DNA from: Planctomycetaceae bacterium | GTDB taxonomy: Bacteria > Planctomycetota > Planctomycetia > Planctomycetales > Planctomycetaceae | Reading direction: 5' to 3' | DNA: 6,233 bases | Assembly (NCBI GenBank): GCA_016765335.1 | Contig: JAESQE010000407.1 | Coordinates: 1 to 6,233, forward strand | In this document: one piece after another, positions 1 to 6,233 of the stretch | Position numbering within the stretch: position 1 is the stretch's first letter | How the letters are laid out: each line of letters opens with the position of its first letter | Translations under genes and position numbers: made by a program | Notes under the pieces: model-generated | Database searches by the model: none | What the model was told of the DNA's origin: nothing | The model's input: only the letters and a program-made list of their open reading frames with translations

Positions 1-212
1 TACTTCTGATCACCACTGACGGCATTGCCGAGTCGATGTCTCCAGAGGGAGAGTTATTCGGTTCAGAGAAAATACTTGAGATTACCACTAAAAACAGAGT
101 CAAATGCACAGAGGCTGTTATTAATAAATTACTCGAAGAATCCTCCTGTTTCTCAGGGAAAGTTCATCAAGCTGATGACATGACAGCCGTGGCGATTAAA
201 CGACTTCAGTGA
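1..212 (+). CDS. SpoIIE/RsbU-type PP2C serine phosphatase, C-terminal end (5' truncated)
   Basis: Reading from base 3 gives 69 residues ending at a TGA at 210-212; the start lies left of the window. The fragment opens with LLITTDGIAES, the metal-binding TDGxxE segment of PP2C/SpoIIE phosphatases. It continues with GELFGSEKI, the usual 'G..FG.e+l' segment, and ends with QADDMTAVAIKR, the second metal-binding 'DDxT' motif followed by the last beta strand. Spacing and order match the last third of an RsbU-like domain. In this family the enzyme removes phosphate from serine or threonine of a partner, often an anti-sigma-factor antagonist, in partner-switching stress or developmental signalling. 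The sensor part (PAS, GAF, FHA or response-regulator domain) would be upstream and cannot be seen. The downstream gene is 565 bp away and has no evident link to it. Family assignment is confident; the partner is unknown. Confidence 0.88.
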   Translation, partial: LLITTDGIAESMSPEGELFGSEKILEITTKNRVKCTEAVINKLLEESSCFSGKVHQADDMTAVAIKRLQ

Positions 213-300
213 GAGATATAGTTTCAACTTGCATAACAGTCTCAGCCGGACTATTCAGGTTGTTTATATTAAAAAGAGTAAGCCATACTTCTTGATAAAC

Positions 301-411
301 TCCTATTGCTCAACAGGTTGTTGCAGACAGCCTGAATTCCCAGCGGGTGCACCAAATTGGGAAACATGTCACAATTTTGCAGGCTATTTCGCCCGATAGA
401 CAGCAATAGGA
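301..411. repeat. Nested inverted repeats, candidate structured RNA or regulatory element
   Basis: Three pairs of complementary arms are nested without crossing. The outer pair is TCCTATTGCT (301-310) with AGCAATAGGA (402-411), a perfect 10-bp match. The middle pair is AGCCTG (329-334) with CAGGCT (380-385). The inner pair is TTCCCA (337-342) with TGGGAA (358-363), and its loop contains the self-complementary GGTGCACC (346-353). The middle and inner stems are separated by only 2 nt on the left side. Nesting of three arms suggests a folded transcript, but short arms can arise by chance and no known RNA family is recognised. A second AGCCTG at 454-459 could compete for the CAGGCT arm. Confidence 0.3.
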
Positions 412-433
412 CGATTATAATTCAGATGGAATT

Positions 434-450
434 CCTGCTTTTTCAGCAGG
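434..450. repeat. Short perfect hairpin (CCTGCT / AGCAGG)
   Basis: CCTGCT at 434-439 and AGCAGG at 445-450 form a 6-bp stem with a 5-nt loop (TTTTC). It is preceded by the palindrome GGAATTCC (428-435). There is no T-run directly after it on either strand, so it is not a convincing intrinsic terminator. It may be part of the same structured leader as the repeats at 301-411. Confidence 0.3.
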
Positions 451-601
451 GAAAGCCTGTTTTATCTCTCTGACCTCTGATATGTTGTCATTTTGATACA
501 TTCCCTTAAATCCAAAAAGGGATTGTAAAAAACAGACAATACAACTGTAGAATCTCTTGAGTACGCCATTTCCTGTCGTATCATTAAAGGCAAGAGAATC
601 T

Positions 602-611
602 CTCACGTGAG
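602..611. promoter_or_regulatory. 10-bp palindrome CTCACGTGAG, possible operator
   Basis: CTCACGTGAG reads the same on both strands and lies 166 bp upstream of the preferred start of the acidic HTH gene. Palindromes with a CACGTG core are typical binding sites of dimeric regulators, but no regulator can be named and no promoter boxes were identified beside it. The chance of an isolated 10-bp palindrome in a window this size is not small. Confidence 0.2.
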
Positions 612-777
612 GTTTCTAAGAAGTGACGCGAAGGAACGCTGTCGATTTTTCATATCACAATGGGACTTTGAATTGGCTCCTTTATTTGAGAGCTGAAGAA
701 GAGTTCAGAGCCATCAATTAATAATGGTGGTTCATAGACCATTTCCTTCCACATTGGTTTCGGAGACGATTTCCGTC

Positions 778-2193
778 ATGGCAAGTAAGTACCTGAATCT
801 TGAAGCAGCAGCAGAACAACTTTCACTCTCTGTCGAGGAACTGAATCGTCGTAGAGAGCAAGGGGATATCCGAGCCTTTGCTGATCGAGGGACTTGGAAG
901 TTCCGCATTTCTGATGTTGAAGAATTGGCGAGAACTCTCGATCCAGACTCCTCACTCGACTTCGGGATTATGAGTAACGACGGACAACTGGGTGAAATAC
1001 CAGCTGTGTTCGACGATGATTCTAATATCAATCTTGATGAAGATGCCTCAGAACAACCAACCATTATTAGTAAAAAGTCGGCTGGCCTTCCACCAAATTC
1101 CGACAGCGATGTTCGACTGGTCGTTGACCCAGCACTTGAAGAACCTTCTGCTCCCGGCTCGTCAGATTCTTCGGATAGCGATGTACGGTTCGTAGACGAT
1201 GATTTAGCAAAAGTCGAACCCACGCCCATCAGGTTAAGTGCAGACGAACAAGGTTCAGATATATTTGCAGAATCGGATAGCGATGTTCGCTTATCCCCCG
1301 CGGAATCAAATATTATTGGCGGAGACCCAGACAGCGATGTCGCACCCATGCCACCCGGCGATGACAGTGTGATTCGACTCGAAGAAGCAGCTGACGACGA
1401 CGAACAGTCTGTCCTCAGCGACGTAATCACAGGCCCCGACAGCGGGCTTTCCTTCTCTTCAGGAGACAGTGGGATTTCACTCGATCTTTCTGTCGACAGT
1501 GGCCTGTTATTTGATAACGATGACGACGACTCGATCACTTTAGCGTCTGAAAGCGGAATTTCATTGGTGCCTGACAGCGATGTCGGATTGACCCTCGGAG
1601 ATCCTTTAGACGCAGCTGGAAGTGACGAAGCGGGTGGGGCAACGATTCCGATGCTCAACATCAACGAAGAAGACGATGCGAATGACACCGCCTTTGACAT
1701 GCCACTGCTCGAAGACAGCGGAGAGGTTGCCAGTGATGATGAGGACACAACGAACATCGTCATGTTTGATGATGATGAGTCTGATGACCAAACAATGGAA
1801 TTTGATTCCTCGGAAATAAGTAACGATGACGAGTTCGTCGATTTTGATGATGACGACAGCTACGATGAATTGAGTGATGGCGAGTTGGATGTCGGAGATG
1901 ACTTTGACGACGATATCCTCGAAGCTGACGATGGCGATTTTGATGATGACTTTGAATCCGGAGAAAGCGTCCCTTCTTTATCTCTTCCCGCAGGTATGCG
2001 AGGTGGTGCAGGTGTTGCTGTCGCAGCAGACTGGGACATGGTTTCCTTTGGTCTGGTACTGTTATCAACCGGATTTATGGGCATCTGCACTCTGTTGATG
2101 TTCGACCTGGTTCGCTCGATGTGGGGTTATGAAGCTCCTATCGGTGTGAATGGAATGATTCTAGATACGCTCCAAGGCATCATTAAATCTTAA
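778..2193 (+). CDS. Acidic, repeat-rich membrane-anchored protein with N-terminal excisionase/MerR-like HTH
   Basis: The protein has 471 residues from the ATG at 778. Residues 1-54 form a small winged HTH of the excisionase/MerR (HTH_17) type, with [28 protein letters not shown] and [14 protein letters not shown] in the expected order. Residues 55-400 are low in complexity and strongly acidic. SDSDV or DSDV motifs recur at about 108, 132, 166, 185 and 266. DSG/ESG-I/L-S-L motifs occur at about 221, 230, 240 and 258. Residues 351-390 contain 23 Asp/Glu out of 40. One hydrophobic segment (about 422-445) is followed by a 26-residue tail, so the protein is probably tail-anchored with the HTH in the cytoplasm. 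An in-frame ATG at 724 would add 18 residues (MVVHRPFPS...) outside the domain and has no ribosome site. The start at 778 has a weak GGAG at 762-765 and begins exactly at [15 protein letters not shown] consensus. I associate this architecture with planctomycetes; its function is unknown. It is closed by the terminator at 2248-2304. Confidence 0.85.
   Translation: MASKYLNLEAAAEQLSLSVEELNRRREQGDIRAFADRGTWKFRISDVEELARTLDPDSSLDFGIMSNDGQLGEIPAVFDDDSNINLDEDASEQPTIISKKSAGLPPNSDSDVRLVVDPALEEPSAPGSSDSSDSDVRFVDDDLAKVEPTPIRLSADEQGSDIFAESDSDVRLSPAESNIIGGDPDSDVAPMPPGDDSVIRLEEAADDDEQSVLSDVITGPDSGLSFSSGDSGISLDLSVDSGLLFDNDDDDSITLASESGISLVPDSDVGLTLGDPLDAAGSDEAGGATIPMLNINEEDDANDTAFDMPLLEDSGEVASDDEDTTNIVMFDDDESDDQTMEFDSSEISNDDEFVDFDDDDSYDELSDGELDVGDDFDDDILEADDGDFDDDFESGESVPSLSLPAGMRGGAGVAVAADWDMVSFGLVLLSTGFMGICTLLMFDLVRSMWGYEAPIGVNGMILDTLQGIIKS
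1102..1583 (+). repeat. Dispersed in-gene repeat GAYAGCGATGT (five copies)
   Basis: The 11-bp unit GAYAGCGATGT, coding for Asp-Ser-Asp-Val, occurs in frame at 1102, 1174, 1276, 1330 and 1573. Serine has six codons, yet every copy uses AGC, and the last Asp is always GAT. This points to duplication of a short DNA unit, or to strong codon choice, rather than independent evolution of the peptide motif. The first three copies are preceded by another Ser codon and followed by Arg (SDSDVR). The last two have lost the Arg. Confidence 0.7.
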
Positions 2194-2205
2194 AGATCAG
2201 GCAAT

Positions 2206-2256
2206 GCTTCTGTTAACCTGGAAGGTTGCTTGAGGCACTGATTCAATAACAGAAGC
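2206..2256 (+). promoter_or_regulatory. Possible alternative stem competing with the terminator
   Basis: GCTTCTGTTA at 2206-2215 is a partial copy of the terminator's right arm. It is perfectly complementary over 10 bp to TAACAGAAGC at 2247-2256, which is the base of the terminator's left arm. Pairing of 2206-2215 with 2247-2256 would exclude the lower half of the terminator stem, the layout of an antiterminator. The terminator stem is longer (16 bp), so the default state should be termination. Confidence 0.3.
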
Positions 2257-2304
2257 CACAACGAGTACTCATTGGAGTTCCCCACGTTGTGGCTTCTGTT
2301 TTTT
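2248..2304 (+). terminator. Strong intrinsic terminator of the acidic HTH gene
   Basis: AACAGAAGCCACAACG (2248-2263) and CGTTGTGGCTTCTGTT (2285-2300) form a perfect 16-bp stem with a 21-nt loop. The stem runs into a six-T tract at 2299-2304. It lies 54 bp after the stop codon at 2191-2193. No T-run follows the stem on the minus strand, so it acts mainly on plus-strand transcripts. Confidence 0.9.
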
Positions 2305-2310
2305 CAATCC

Positions 2311-2337
2311 CAATAAAAACCAGCGGGAGTTTTATTG
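2311..2337 (-). terminator. Weak candidate terminator for the ATPase/TOPRIM unit
   Basis: CAATAAAA (2311-2318) pairs with TTTTATTG (2330-2337) over 8 bp around an 11-nt loop. Read on the minus strand, the stem ends in TTTTTATTG, a U-rich tail as in an AU-rich intrinsic terminator. It lies about 100 bp beyond the stop of the DUF4276-like gene, between it and the convergent terminator. The stem has only one G:C pair, so the call is tentative. Confidence 0.3.
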
Positions 2338-2398
2338 CTATGCATTACCATCAAGCTATCCTCATCTCTTAACAAACGGTGAGGTCGGTATTAATGCG

Positions 2399-2408
2399 TC
2401 ACGCGTGA
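2399..2408. repeat. 10-bp palindrome TCACGCGTGA
   Basis: This perfect palindrome lies between the convergent gene ends, 31 bp from the stop of the DUF4276-like gene. It shares the TCACG half-site with the palindrome at 602-611. Being downstream of both genes it is an unlikely operator; no function can be assigned. Confidence 0.2.
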
Positions 2409-2438
2409 ATAAGGTGCAAATGATTTAACTGATTCTTG

Positions 2439-3044
2439 TTATGCAATTATCTTAGTTTTATCGCAAAGCCTCAAGATGGTGTTGATGAATGCTTTCAGTT
2501 CCGGGCAGGCATTAATAGAAACCAGTAGATCTTTGCCTTTCAGGATGCGACCAGCATCACGTGGCTTATTGTAGCTGTCACGGCATCTACCTGCTTCAAA
2601 CATTCTTTTGAGTCGATGAGCAGGAGGATTCCCGTGGTTAACGCCTTCAGGATGTGCTCCAAATGGGCTACTGTTTTTCTTAGCGAGATCTTTTATATCG
2701 CTCCAATACGGAAGAAGCCATGCTTCGAAGTCGTACAATGCAACATGTGGATAGAATCGTGTTTCTTTACCGACCCATTGCTGCATTTGTTCTTTTGCAG
2801 TCTTGGCATCTTTAAATTCAGGATAAACATCCGTCAAAGCGATTACTGCATCCGAACGCTTTGCTCCTGTGTCAAGCAAATTTGATACAGTGCGTTGTAG
2901 ATTTTTTTCAGTTGGGATTGCACCATTGTGGATATCAAAAACCAGCTTAGGCATCTTACCGTCAAGTTGTGCACGGAGAAAAGCAAGGAGGCAAGGTTTA
3001 AAAGCCTTTTCAGTTTTTCCTTCACATAGTATTGTAATTCTCAT
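2439..3044 (-). CDS. DUF4276-like TOPRIM-fold protein, partner of the upstream ABC ATPase
   Basis: The protein has 201 residues from the ATG at 3044-3042. It opens with MRITILCEGKTEKAF, the first TOPRIM-type strand with its conserved Glu (E8) in the 'xxEGxTE' form. It continues with IALTDVYPEF (D72), corresponding to the second acidic site, and HVALYDFEAWLLP (105-111), which matches the 'hxxHEFExLLF' segment of DUF4276. The end, SYNKPRDAGRIL...INACPELKAFINTI, also fits that family. TOPRIM domains of this sort bind Mg2+ and cut nucleic acid in OLD-type systems; activity here is inferred. The second acidic motif is D-V-Y, not the classical DxD. An in-frame start at 3074 would overlap the ATPase by 34 nt. 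The chosen start gives the usual ATGA overlap and has GGGAG 7 nt upstream. DUF4435 or RloB-like proteins are the main alternative labels. It is probably translated from the same mRNA as the ATPase. Confidence 0.82.
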   Translation of the reverse strand: MRITILCEGKTEKAFKPCLLAFLRAQLDGKMPKLVFDIHNGAIPTEKNLQRTVSNLLDTGAKRSDAVIALTDVYPEFKDAKTAKEQMQQWVGKETRFYPHVALYDFEAWLLPYWSDIKDLAKKNSSPFGAHPEGVNHGNPPAHRLKRMFEAGRCRDSYNKPRDAGRILKGKDLLVSINACPELKAFINTILRLCDKTKIIA

Positions 3045-4216
3045 GGTCTGGCTCCCATGCGTCCGTGCTGCCAAATTTCATCGAGAGAGTAATCTTTCAG
3101 CCATGCATCTAATTCAAGATCATCGGCACGAGTGAAAGTTGAAGTACCATCCTCTTCGAGATCAACGGTAACGACTTCTTCCGGTTTCAAAAATCTTACC
3201 AATCGATCAGCATGAGTAGCGACAATTAACTGAGTTCGATTTGACGCATCACGCATACAGTCAGCCAGAATTGAAAGTAACTCGGGGTGCAGACTGACTT
3301 CAGGTTCGTCAAGTAATGTCACTTCTGTTAGCCCGGGACTGTAAAGAAGAGTTATTAACCATAAAAAGCGGAGAGTTCCTTCAGAAAGCTGATGCATGAA
3401 GAAAGGGTGAGTTGTTCCCGTTTCCTTCCAAGTCATCGCAAGAGTTCCAGCTGCAACTGGAGGAAAGTTGAGACGTTCAAAGTTCGGGAACCCAACACGA
3501 AGTGTATCTTCTATAATTTCAAATCGATCAGGATCGGCTTCGCGCATCCAATAGAGACAGGAAACCAAATCTTCACCCTGCTTGCCGGGCAACTTGGCCT
3601 CACGCATCGGTTGCGGTAAACGAACCGGTGCACGTGAGCTGACATCCAAGACATGGTAATGTGTTGAAGAGGCCAGCCCTTTTCGAAAGTCCTGAGGTTC
3701 TCGAAACATGATCGGAACTTGAGACAACGCTGACTGCTGAGGGAAATAAGCCCAAGTGGGGGATATCAGCTTCTTTTTCTCTGGATCAAAGTAATAGACA
3801 TCTCCACGATTCGACTCGATGTATATTAGTGGTTCTTTTTTAAGATGATCCCGATACTGTATTAACGCCTCTTCTGAGATTTCGTAAGACGTACCACTTG
3901 GAGTAAGTGAAATCGAGTACTTCAATTGAGAAGTTTCTTCAACGGGCTTGAACAATTCAATGTGGATCATGCGTGCTTTACCATTAACGATAGCACTTAA
4001 CGACGAAAGATTTGAATCCACTCCGCCATATTGATTAATCCTTGATTTTAATTCACCCGATGCTGATGCTGAAGCTGACAGCAGAGTAAAGACATCCAGC
4101 AAGGAGGTCTTGCCACAACCATTGGCCCCTATAAGAACATTGAGTGGCTTCAATTTCAAATCAACACTATGCAACCTTCGGAAGCCATGCACGTGTATCT
4201 TTTCAAAGATGTCCAT
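3041..4216 (-). CDS. RecF/OLD-type ABC ATPase (AAA_21), first gene of a two-gene module
   Basis: The protein has 391 residues. The N-terminal IHVHGFRRL..VDLKLKPLNVLIGANGCGKTS contains the RecF/OLD-style first strand and Walker A (GANGCGKTS, 30-38). The middle part (about 60-270) is a family-specific insertion. The ABC signature LSEGT is at 277-281. Walker B TLLDEPE is at 300-306 with catalytic E304, followed by the D-loop SLHPE and the switch His in IVATHAD (H335). All catalytic elements look intact. The C-terminal IWQHGRMGARP resembles the 'lWxxGxlGgRP' tail of ATPases paired with small TOPRIM-type proteins. There is no fused TOPRIM domain; the next gene supplies one, as in split OLD systems. 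A ribosome site AAGGAA (4224-4229) sits 7 nt before the ATG, supporting this start. The preceding RND gene ends 86 bp upstream on the same strand. Likely role: ATP-driven DNA clamp or sensor in a defence module, by inference. Confidence 0.9.
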   Translation of the reverse strand: MDIFEKIHVHGFRRLHSVDLKLKPLNVLIGANGCGKTSLLDVFTLLSASASASGELKSRINQYGGVDSNLSSLSAIVNGKARMIHIELFKPVEETSQLKYSISLTPSGTSYEISEEALIQYRDHLKKEPLIYIESNRGDVYYFDPEKKKLISPTWAYFPQQSALSQVPIMFREPQDFRKGLASSTHYHVLDVSSRAPVRLPQPMREAKLPGKQGEDLVSCLYWMREADPDRFEIIEDTLRVGFPNFERLNFPPVAAGTLAMTWKETGTTHPFFMHQLSEGTLRFLWLITLLYSPGLTEVTLLDEPEVSLHPELLSILADCMRDASNRTQLIVATHADRLVRFLKPEEVVTVDLEEDGTSTFTRADDLELDAWLKDYSLDEIWQHGRMGARP

Positions 4217-4255
4217 TACTTCGTTCCTTATCCATGCCTAGTTGAATTGATTCTT

Positions 4256-4279
4256 CGAATGTTACTTATAACAGATTCG
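4256..4279. repeat. Imperfect dyad overlapping the candidate -10 box
   Basis: CGAATGTTA (4256-4264) pairs with TAAC (4269-4272) plus ATTCG (4275-4279), giving 9 bp broken by a 2-nt bulge (AG at 4273-4274) around a 4-nt loop. It covers the TATAAG box, so it could be an operator. It could also act as a weak hairpin at the end of the RND transcript, but no T-run follows on the minus strand. Confidence 0.25.
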
Positions 4280-4294
4280 GAAGATTTATGTCTG
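4265..4294 (-). promoter_or_regulatory. Candidate sigma-70-type promoter for the ATPase/TOPRIM unit
   Basis: On the minus strand, CAGACA (4294-4289, four matches to TTGACA) is followed after 18 bp by TATAAG (4270-4265, five matches to TATAAT). This places a transcript start near 4258, about 40 nt before the ATPase start codon. The boxes lie in the only gap between the RND stop and the ATPase start. The -35 match is modest. Confidence 0.35.
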
Positions 4295-4302
4295 TGGTAT
4301 TT

Positions 4303-6233
4303 CTACCCGAAGACGAAAATCCAAAGCTTGCTGGTGAGATGTTTTACGTCGATGAACATCATGTTGAGGCAGGGGACAATGATGAGCGTTAAGCCTGTTG
4401 CAAAAATTAAGCCGTAGGTGAGAGTGACAGCCATCGGGATGAGGAACTTTGCTTGAAAACTGGTTTCGAACATCAACGGTGTTAGTCCAGCTGCGGTTGT
4501 GAGTGATGTTAAGATGATGGCTCGTAAACGAAGTTTTGCTCCGCTGACGTTTGCTTCGAAGGGGTCCATACCGTTTCGGATTTTTCGGTTAATAAAATCG
4601 ACCAGAACCAATGAATCGTTCACGAGAATTCCGGAGAGTGCCAAGAATCCGATGCAGCTCAGGAATGTGACTGGGTTGCCGGTAATGTAGTGTCCGAGAA
4701 TTGCTCCCTGCATTCCAAATGGAATTGCGGACATCACAACGATCGGCTGCAAGTACGATTGAAACAGCCCGGCCAGCAGCATGAAAATCACCAGAAACGC
4801 AACTGGCATCGCGATGAACAGAGAACTGAATGATTTCCCTCTTTCCTCGGTGCTTCCCGAAAATTCGATTGTCACCTGAGAATGTTCTGCGAGAAGTTGG
4901 GGGACATATTTGAAGCGAAACTGGTCCATGACATCATCGGCTGAATTGGCAGAGGTTTGCACATCACCAAAAATCGTGATCGCTCGTTTTTGTTGCGAGC
5001 GATTGATGCTGGTATAACCACGAGCTTCGGTAAATTCAGCCACTTCGGTAATTGGAATCCATCGCGATAGTGAATTGCTATCGTCAATTTGTCCTGCCCC
5101 TGGGGGACGAGGAATACGCAGGGCTTCAATGTTATAGACATCGACCCGGTATTCTTTGGGCAGGCGGACCATGATTTTCATGTCTTCACGGTTTCGTGTA
5201 ATACTTTTGGCTTCATAACCATACAAAGCAAAACGAACAAAGTTCCCGAGATCTTTCACGGTAATTCCCGTCGACCGGGCGGATTCAAGCAGGCGAAGTT
5301 GCACTTCCCGTTTGCCCACATCGTAATCGTCATCCAGGTCGACAACACCATCATAGGAAGCCAGTTCCTTTTTGATTTTTTCAGTCACCAGGACCAACTC
5401 GCTGAAGTTTTCGCCAACAACACGGATTTCAATATCTTTGCCGGCCGGCCCACCACTTAAAGCTTCCCATTTGATGGAGTTGATCCCAGGCAGGTTTTCA
5501 CTCAGTTCGCGAAATTCGACCATCAACTCATCACTCGAACGCAGCCCCAATCTTTCTCGCTCATCGGCTTCAAGTAATTCCACGACGACTTGACCGAGAT
5601 GCGATTGCTGCCCCCCAAGAGTTGCCCCCATGCCTCCGATATTCATCTGGGAGCCAACGGTTGTTTGTACGCTTTGAACTTCAGGGAGATCCTTAACGTA
5701 ATTGGAAATTTTCATCAGTTTGGTTCGGGTCTCTCCAATGACAGTTCCGACGGGCATTTCCAGGTCTGCGGTGATTGTTTCGCTGTCCATTTTTTGAATG
5801 AAAACAAAAGGAACGATGCCCCCAAACATCAGAGAAATGGAAATTGCACAGGTTGAAATTGCTAACGTGAGCGTGACATACCGCCAATGCATCGCGACTC
5901 GCAATATTCTTTCGTAATATTTAATGAATAGATCATGCATGATGTGATGCTGGAAGTTCATGAGCTTGTGCCACAACTTTCCCAGATGCGTTTTTGCCTG
6001 GTTCTTAACAACTTTTTTGCGTTTGAGGTGCTTCAAATGCGAAGGCAAAATCAGCAAGGCTTCAATCAACGAGGCAGACAAGGCCGCCAGAACAACCAAC
6101 GGCAGGTCTTTCATAGAATCACCAATTCGCCCGTTGATAAACATCAAAGGAGCAAATCCTGCAATAGTCGTTGCGACAGCAACTGTCACGGGCCACATCA
6201 CTTCCTCGGTTCCATTGACAGCTGCTTCGACAG
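4303..6233 (-). CDS. RND-family (HAE1/AcrB-like) efflux permease, C-terminal portion (5' truncated)
   Basis: The reading frame is open to the right edge, and 642 residues are visible, ending in TAG at 4305-4303. RND permeases usually have about 1,000-1,100 residues, so roughly 400 are missing. A GTG at 6201 falls inside the conserved [15 protein letters not shown] segment and is not a start. Order seen: TM5-6 (about 13-62, with [11 protein letters not shown] and [15 protein letters not shown]), a basic cytoplasmic linker helix (about 70-110), TM7 (about 118-145), the second periplasmic porter/docking loop (about 150-465), and TM8-12 (about 467-625). Diagnostic motifs include [16 protein letters not shown] (about 534-549) and [23 protein letters not shown]. 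Such trimeric inner-membrane pumps use the proton gradient to export drugs, lipids or metals via a periplasmic adaptor and outer-membrane channel. Both would be encoded elsewhere. HAE1-like fits better than metal-type CusA/CzcA, but the substrate is unknown; the TM4 proton-relay residues are off-window. Confidence 0.95.
   Translation of the reverse strand, partial: VEAAVNGTEEVMWPVTVAVATTIAGFAPLMFINGRIGDSMKDLPLVVLAALSASLIEALLILPSHLKHLKRKKVVKNQAKTHLGKLWHKLMNFQHHIMHDLFIKYYERILRVAMHWRYVTLTLAISTCAISISLMFGGIVPFVFIQKMDSETITADLEMPVGTVIGETRTKLMKISNYVKDLPEVQSVQTTVGSQMNIGGMGATLGGQQSHLGQVVVELLEADERERLGLRSSDELMVEFRELSENLPGINSIKWEALSGGPAGKDIEIRVVGENFSELVLVTEKIKKELASYDGVVDLDDDYDVGKREVQLRLLESARSTGITVKDLGNFVRFALYGYEAKSITRNREDMKIMVRLPKEYRVDVYNIEALRIPRPPGAGQIDDSNSLSRWIPITEVAEFTEARGYTSINRSQQKRAITIFGDVQTSANSADDVMDQFRFKYVPQLLAEHSQVTIEFSGSTEERGKSFSSLFIAMPVAFLVIFMLLAGLFQSYLQPIVVMSAIPFGMQGAILGHYITGNPVTFLSCIGFLALSGILVNDSLVLVDFINRKIRNGMDPFEANVSGAKLRLRAIILTSLTTAAGLTPLMFETSFQAKFLIPMAVTLTYGLIFATGLTLIIVPCLNMMFIDVKHLTSKLWIFVFG

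Larger units (their letters stand above)
213..777. other. Long intergenic region with inverted repeats, no convincing gene
   Basis: This stretch separates the phosphatase stop from the preferred start of the acidic HTH gene. I find no ORF with a credible start, ribosome site and protein-like composition. No G/C-rich hairpin with a T-run closes the phosphatase gene. The region does hold several short inverted repeats: nested arms between 301 and 411, a hairpin at 434-450, and a palindrome at 602-611 (listed separately). No sigma-70-type promoter with good -35 and -10 boxes could be chosen with confidence ahead of the gene at 778. The length and structured content would suit a long 5' leader, a small RNA or an operator region, but none of these is demonstrated. 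Confidence 0.6.

Noticed and set aside
415..606. 63-codon minus-strand frame in the left intergenic region
   Set aside because: There is no recognisable motif, the composition is unconvincing, no ribosome site was seen, and it crosses the hairpin at 434-450.
724..777. Upstream in-frame ATG that would lengthen the acidic HTH protein by 18 residues
   Set aside because: It has no ribosome site, and the extra residues lie outside the HTH domain, which begins right at the ATG at 778.
732..1763. Long antisense open frame (343 codons) opposite the acidic HTH gene
   Set aside because: Its Ser-rich translation is what the Asp/Ser-rich plus-strand codons produce on the complementary strand. It has no domain and no ribosome site, and the plus-strand protein has clear HTH and membrane segments.
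2360..2384. CCTCATC/GGTGAGG hairpin in the convergent gap
   Set aside because: It is a 7-bp stem with a G:T pair and no T-run on either strand; too weak to call a terminator.
3045..3074. Upstream in-frame ATG for the TOPRIM-like protein (10 extra residues)
   Set aside because: The start at 3044 has a GGGAG site and an ATGA overlap, and begins at the first TOPRIM strand.
6201..6201. GTG at 6201 as the start of the RND permease
   Set aside because: The frame stays open to the window edge, and upstream codons encode the conserved EAAVNGTEE segment, so the gene is simply cut by the edge.
1..6233. CRISPR array, tRNA, rRNA or insertion sequence
   Set aside because: There are no regularly spaced direct repeats, no cloverleaf or rRNA-like stretch, and no transposase motif or terminal inverted repeats around the ATPase/TOPRIM pair.

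Overview
The window looks like chromosomal DNA of a planctomycete (Planctomycetota). The main clue is the gene at 778-2193. It joins a short excisionase/MerR-type DNA-binding domain to a long acidic linker with repeated SDSDV and DSGISL-type motifs and one C-terminal membrane segment, an architecture I associate with that phylum. Base composition is moderate and AT-leaning. The phylum call is inference from protein architecture, and no species can be named.

Layout, left to right. Bases 3-212 (+) hold the C-terminal end of a SpoIIE/RsbU-type PP2C serine phosphatase cut by the window edge. Bases 213-777 carry no convincing gene, but contain a nested set of inverted repeats (301-411), a short hairpin (434-450) and a 10-bp palindrome (602-611). 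Bases 778-2193 (+) encode the acidic membrane-anchored HTH protein, followed by a strong intrinsic terminator (2248-2304). The rest is on the minus strand. A two-gene unit (4216 down to 2439) encodes a RecF/OLD-type ABC ATPase and a DUF4276-like TOPRIM-fold protein, joined by an ATGA start/stop overlap. Before it comes the C-terminal part of a large RND-family efflux permease (4303 to the right edge), whose N-terminal part lies outside the window.

Functional reading. The phosphatase, the acidic HTH protein and the RND permease look like resident genes without an obvious functional link. The ATPase plus TOPRIM pair is the most interesting content. It resembles a split version of the OLD/Gabija/PARIS design, where an ABC ATPase senses or clamps and a TOPRIM domain acts as the nuclease, so a role in anti-phage or anti-plasmid defence is plausible. 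That role is inferred from family and gene arrangement, not shown by the sequence. The pair has its own candidate promoter in the 86-bp gap after the RND gene and faces the acidic HTH gene convergently across a terminator-rich 245-bp gap.
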